Assembly: GCF_002399615.1 (NCBI RefSeq)
Contig: NZ_DHDZ01000036.1
Span: forward strand, 138,435-148,189
Source: Pedobacter sp. UBA4863
GTDB taxonomy: Bacteria > Bacteroidota > Bacteroidia > Sphingobacteriales > Sphingobacteriaceae
Length of the DNA stretch: 9,755 bases
Direction: 5' to 3'
Part shown: positions 7,778 through 9,755 of the stretch, piece by piece
Numbering within the stretch: position 1 is the stretch's first letter
Layout of the letters: each line of letters opens with the position of its first letter
Notes under the pieces: model-generated
The model's input: only the letters and a program-made list of their open reading frames with translations
Told to the model about the DNA's origin: nothing
The model's database searches: none
Position numbers and translations under genes: made by a program

Positions 7778-9352
7778 TTACAGTTTTGAAATGTCACGTG
7801 GAATTTTTTTGAATACGATGTGATATTTATCCATCAGTTTTTCGTTGAGTAAACATACATCGGCATAAATTACATATTGAGATGCTTTGGTTTTAAGCCT
7901 GCGCAAAAAGGTTTCGTCTAAAGTGGTTAAGTTATTCTTTTCGTAGTAGAAATAATAGGCCGTACCATTATTAGTGCCCAACAAATACATTTCTTCTTGC
8001 TTTTGATAAGCATCTTTGGTTTCTGCAAACCAAACGTATTCTCTAATTTTTGTTTCGTCAACAATTTCGTTGAGGTTGTTGTCTTCGTTAAAAAGTGGTT
8101 CACCTAAAGTATAGTAATCAAAGCCTCCTCCGGTTCCTTCTTTATCTGCATAACCTTTAATTACGCGTTTTACCCTTTCTGCCGTAATTGTTTCGGCATA
8201 GTCTTCCATTTCTATTAAAATGAACTTACGGTTGCCACCATCTTGTTTATTGAGATTTAGAACTGCATGGGCTGTAGTGCCGGAACCAGCAAAACTGTCG
8301 AGAATGATAGAGTTTTTATTTGTGCCTAACTGAACAATCCTTTCCATCAATTTGACAGCCTTCGGTGTATCAAAAGGCAAATCACTTTCGGCAAAAATTG
8401 ATTTAATTTCTCTTTTTGCATCTTGAGTATGTCCAACTTCTTGATAAGTCCAAACAGTCATTGGAGTAATACCTTCTTTAACCTCATTCAGAAATCTTTT
8501 GATTGATGGAGTAGCATCTCCTTTACTTCCAAACCAAATTCTATTATCTGCGCAAAATTCTTCAAACCTATTTTTATTCAACCTCCAGCTATAACCTTTG
8601 GGTGGAAGAATTTTTCGACCTGATGGAGTTGTTATTTCGTATATATTTTCTTGTATTGGCGGGCCAACGCTTAAATCGCTTGATTTCCAGAATCCCCTTG
8701 CATCATTATCTAAATTTTTATACCTATCATTTGCCTCCACACTTCTTTCAAGCCCGTTCATTTCAAAGAGCTGACTATTTTTTGAATAGCAGAGTACAAA
8801 ATCATGGTTTTGAGAAAATGTCTTTTTTAGATTAACAGGCGAATATGCTCTTTGCCAAATTATATTTGAAACAAAATTCCCAGCCCCAAATATTTCATCC
8901 ATCATCAACTTTAAGTTCGCTTGCTCATTATCATCTATAGAGATAAAAATAGCACCATCATTAGCTAATAATTTATGTAGCAGTTTTAAGCGAGGGTACA
9001 TCATACACAGCCATTTATCATGCCGTGTTAAATCTTCACTTTCTTTACCTACAACTTTAGCAAACCATTTTTGTATTTGAGGCGAGTTTACGTTATCGTT
9101 ATACGCCCACCCTTCGTTGCCAGTATTATATGGCGGGTCTATATAAATGCATTTTACTTTGCCTTCGTATTTCGGTAATAAAGACTTTAAGGCTTCGAGG
9201 TTATCACCATTGATAATGAGATTGTCACCATCAGTAGGGGTTTCCGTTTTTCCATTTTCTGAAAAACCATATTGGTGGTTAAGTATCTTGTACGGAACTT
9301 CTAAATGATGGTTAATGATTTTGTTTTTACCAATCCAATGGAGTGTAGGCAT
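7778..9352 (-). CDS. mod: Type III DNA adenine methyltransferase Mod subunit
   Basis: A 524-residue N6-adenine DNA methyltransferase using S-adenosylmethionine. It recognises the target site for both methylation and restriction by the Mod-Res complex. Motif order is that of the beta class. Catalytic motif IV DPPYNTG is at 72-78. The target-recognition region spans about 165-330, including TTPSGRKILPPKGYSWRLNK, WFGSKGDATP and WTYQEVGHTQDAKREIK. The AdoMet-binding motif I follows as LDSFAGSGTTAHAV (351-364). The C-terminal third (from about 400) is the family-typical region likely involved in assembly. I chose the ATG at 9352: an upstream in-frame TTG at 9367 would add only five residues (MCNKY) and lies in the T-run of the leader. 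The sequence before the ATG is A/T-rich without a Shine-Dalgarno. First gene of a mod-res operon. No simple repeat that would make it phase-variable was seen. Site specificity is unknown. Confidence 0.95.
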   Translation of the reverse strand: MPTLHWIGKNKIINHHLEVPYKILNHQYGFSENGKTETPTDGDNLIINGDNLEALKSLLPKYEGKVKCIYIDPPYNTGNEGWAYNDNVNSPQIQKWFAKVVGKESEDLTRHDKWLCMMYPRLKLLHKLLANDGAIFISIDDNEQANLKLMMDEIFGAGNFVSNIIWQRAYSPVNLKKTFSQNHDFVLCYSKNSQLFEMNGLERSVEANDRYKNLDNDARGFWKSSDLSVGPPIQENIYEITTPSGRKILPPKGYSWRLNKNRFEEFCADNRIWFGSKGDATPSIKRFLNEVKEGITPMTVWTYQEVGHTQDAKREIKSIFAESDLPFDTPKAVKLMERIVQLGTNKNSIILDSFAGSGTTAHAVLNLNKQDGGNRKFILIEMEDYAETITAERVKRVIKGYADKEGTGGGFDYYTLGEPLFNEDNNLNEIVDETKIREYVWFAETKDAYQKQEEMYLLGTNNGTAYYFYYEKNNLTTLDETFLRRLKTKASQYVIYADVCLLNEKLMDKYHIVFKKIPRDISKL

Positions 9353-9365
9353 ATATTTATTGCAC

Positions 9366-9450
9366 AAAAAAAGCGTGGGTTAGTTACCTTACTCGTATTC
9401 TGCGGGATTCGACGCCCGTACCTACAAAGCAAAGCAACGCCCACGCTTTT
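9366..9450 (-). terminator. Terminator-like stem with U-run just before mod
   Basis: A perfect 11-bp inverted repeat: 9369-9379 with 9440-9450. In an RNA running towards mod, the arm AAAAGCGTGGG comes first, then 60 bases, then CCCACGCTTTT, which merges into seven Us (9372 down to 9366). This ends 13 bases before the mod ATG. It has the parts of an intrinsic terminator, with a long loop, so it could shield mod from readthrough or attenuate its expression. The stem crosses the nested hairpin at 9395-9511. Function is inferred from structure only. Confidence 0.35.
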
Positions 9451-9511
9451 GGCATGAACGTTAGCTTAAACTTCCCTGTAGGTACTTTGAATTGTCGAAT
9501 TTTCAGAATAC
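9395..9511. repeat. Nested inverted repeat able to form a long interrupted hairpin
   Basis: Three perfect stems nest inside one another: 9395-9402 with 9504-9511 (8 bp), 9407-9413 with 9494-9500 (7 bp) and 9418-9426 with 9477-9485 (9 bp). Small internal loops of 4/3 and 4/8 bases separate them, and the end loop is 50 bases. The loop contains the second arm of the 11-bp repeat that begins at 9369, and can itself pair AACGCC with GGC and CGTT. It is close to mod and probably in its leader. It could be a structured RNA, a mobile palindromic repeat or the relic of one; I do not recognise the family. Confidence 0.6.
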
Positions 9512-9520
9512 AGGTTTTTT
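9498..9520. repeat. Right arm of an imperfect inverted repeat bracketing the restriction operon
   Basis: The reverse complement of this stretch matches 5081-5103 at 18 of 23 positions, including 11 in a row. It overlaps the outer stem of the nested hairpin before mod, so the two patterns share bases. It may mark one edge of an inserted segment carrying mod and res. Confidence 0.35.
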
Positions 9521-9606
9521 CGCTAAACGCTTATTTTATATGTCTTTTTTAGTTTTATCTATAGTTTAGTTTTTGATGCTGGTAAATATAGTTTTTAAAC
9601 GGTTAT

Positions 9607-9652
9607 AAAAAAAGTGGCTTTTGCTTTCTTAAGCTAAAATTAGATTGCCACT
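9607..9652 (-). terminator. Probable intrinsic terminator for a gene right of the window
   Basis: On the minus strand AGTGGC (9652 to 9647) pairs with GCCACT (9618 to 9613) and runs directly into seven Ts (9613 to 9607, the first T shared with the stem). The loop between the arms contains a second small hairpin, GCTT (9623-9626) with AAGC (9631-9634). This would end a leftward transcript from beyond the window and separate it from mod. The 6-bp main stem is short, hence moderate confidence. Confidence 0.35.
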
Positions 9653-9755
9653 CCACATGAAAAATTGGCTTCGCAAAGATGCCATAACGAAAAGCAAATT
9701 GATTAAAAATAAAAAAAGCTTCTATAAAACTGAGAAACTGTTTAAATTTCAATAA

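Larger units (their letters stand above)
9353..9755. other. 403-bp region upstream of mod without a convincing gene
   Basis: Very AT-rich DNA except for the palindromic block at 9369-9511. From the mod side outward it holds the mod leader with crossing inverted repeats, an AT-rich stretch (about 9521-9606) with no recognised element, a probable minus-strand terminator (9607-9652), and a 32-codon lysine-rich reading frame ending at the last base of the window, which I do not call as a gene. The mod promoter must lie here, but no TAnnTTTG box on the minus strand was found. Confidence 0.6.

Noticed and set aside
7778..9352. Phase-variable mod, as seen in several pathogens.
   Set aside because: No homopolymer or short tandem repeat tract of useful length is present in the mod reading frame or close to its start.
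9352..9367. Upstream TTG start for mod at 9367.
   Set aside because: It would add only five residues and would lie in the U-run of the terminator-like stem. The ATG at 9352 gives a normal N-terminus.
9395..9420. A T-arm-like stretch on the minus strand (GGGCGTCGAATCCC) suggesting a tRNA or tmRNA end.
   Set aside because: The loop is 8 rather than 7 bases, and no acceptor, D or anticodon arm can be built around it.
9427..9470. Resemblance of the loop before mod (AACGCC ... GGC ... CGTTAGC) to an integron attC site.
   Set aside because: The core boxes do not fit RYYYAAC and GTTRRRY, and there is no integrase or cassette array in the window.
9657..9755. A 32-codon plus-strand reading frame (starting MKNWLRKDAI) that ends with TAA at the last base of the window.
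   Set aside because: It is very short, lysine- and asparagine-rich as expected for random AT-rich DNA, has no ribosome binding site or recognisable domain, and overlaps nothing that supports it. Its end at the window edge seems coincidental.

Overview
The window looks like part of a Bacteroidota chromosome, most likely a Sphingobacteriaceae member such as Pedobacter or a relative. The DNA is AT-rich, start sites lack clear Shine-Dalgarno sequences, the large outer-membrane receptor has the carboxypeptidase-like-domain plus plug plus barrel layout typical of the phylum, and one gene (hisS) has a TAnnTTTG box just before its ATG. The genus is an inference from style, not from a marker gene.

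Layout, left to right. Bases 1-234 hold no gene but carry several short palindromes, including two diverged copies of a GC-rich REP-like hairpin. A minus-strand gene for an outer-membrane beta-barrel receptor (235-2718) follows. It is divergent from a plus-strand thioredoxin-fold protein (2806-3408) whose active site keeps only one of the two usual cysteines. That gene converges on minus-strand hisS (3532-4914), histidyl-tRNA synthetase, across a gap filled by another long palindrome. The hisS gene carries a four-unit, 7-bp tandem repeat inside its reading frame.

The right half (5102-9352) is a two-gene, minus-strand type III restriction-modification operon. Mod is the DNA adenine methyltransferase, transcribed first. 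Res is the ATP-dependent helicase-nuclease and starts 3 bp after the mod stop. All signature motifs of both subunits are present, so the system looks intact. In the known family mechanism, Mod recognises and methylates a short asymmetric site, and a Mod-Res complex cleaves DNA in which two inversely oriented sites are unmethylated. The recognition sequence cannot be read from the sequence alone.

Bases 9353-9755 hold no convincing gene. Directly before mod lies a roughly 150-bp block of nested inverted repeats, which can fold into a long interrupted hairpin crossed by a second stem that ends in a U-run. Further right is a probable minus-strand terminator for a gene beyond the window. An imperfect 23-bp inverted repeat brackets the whole restriction-modification operon.

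I see no wholly new multi-gene system. The coding content is recognisable. The least explained signals are the folded block in front of mod, the inverted repeat around the operon, the heptamer repeat in hisS and the single-cysteine thioredoxin-fold protein.
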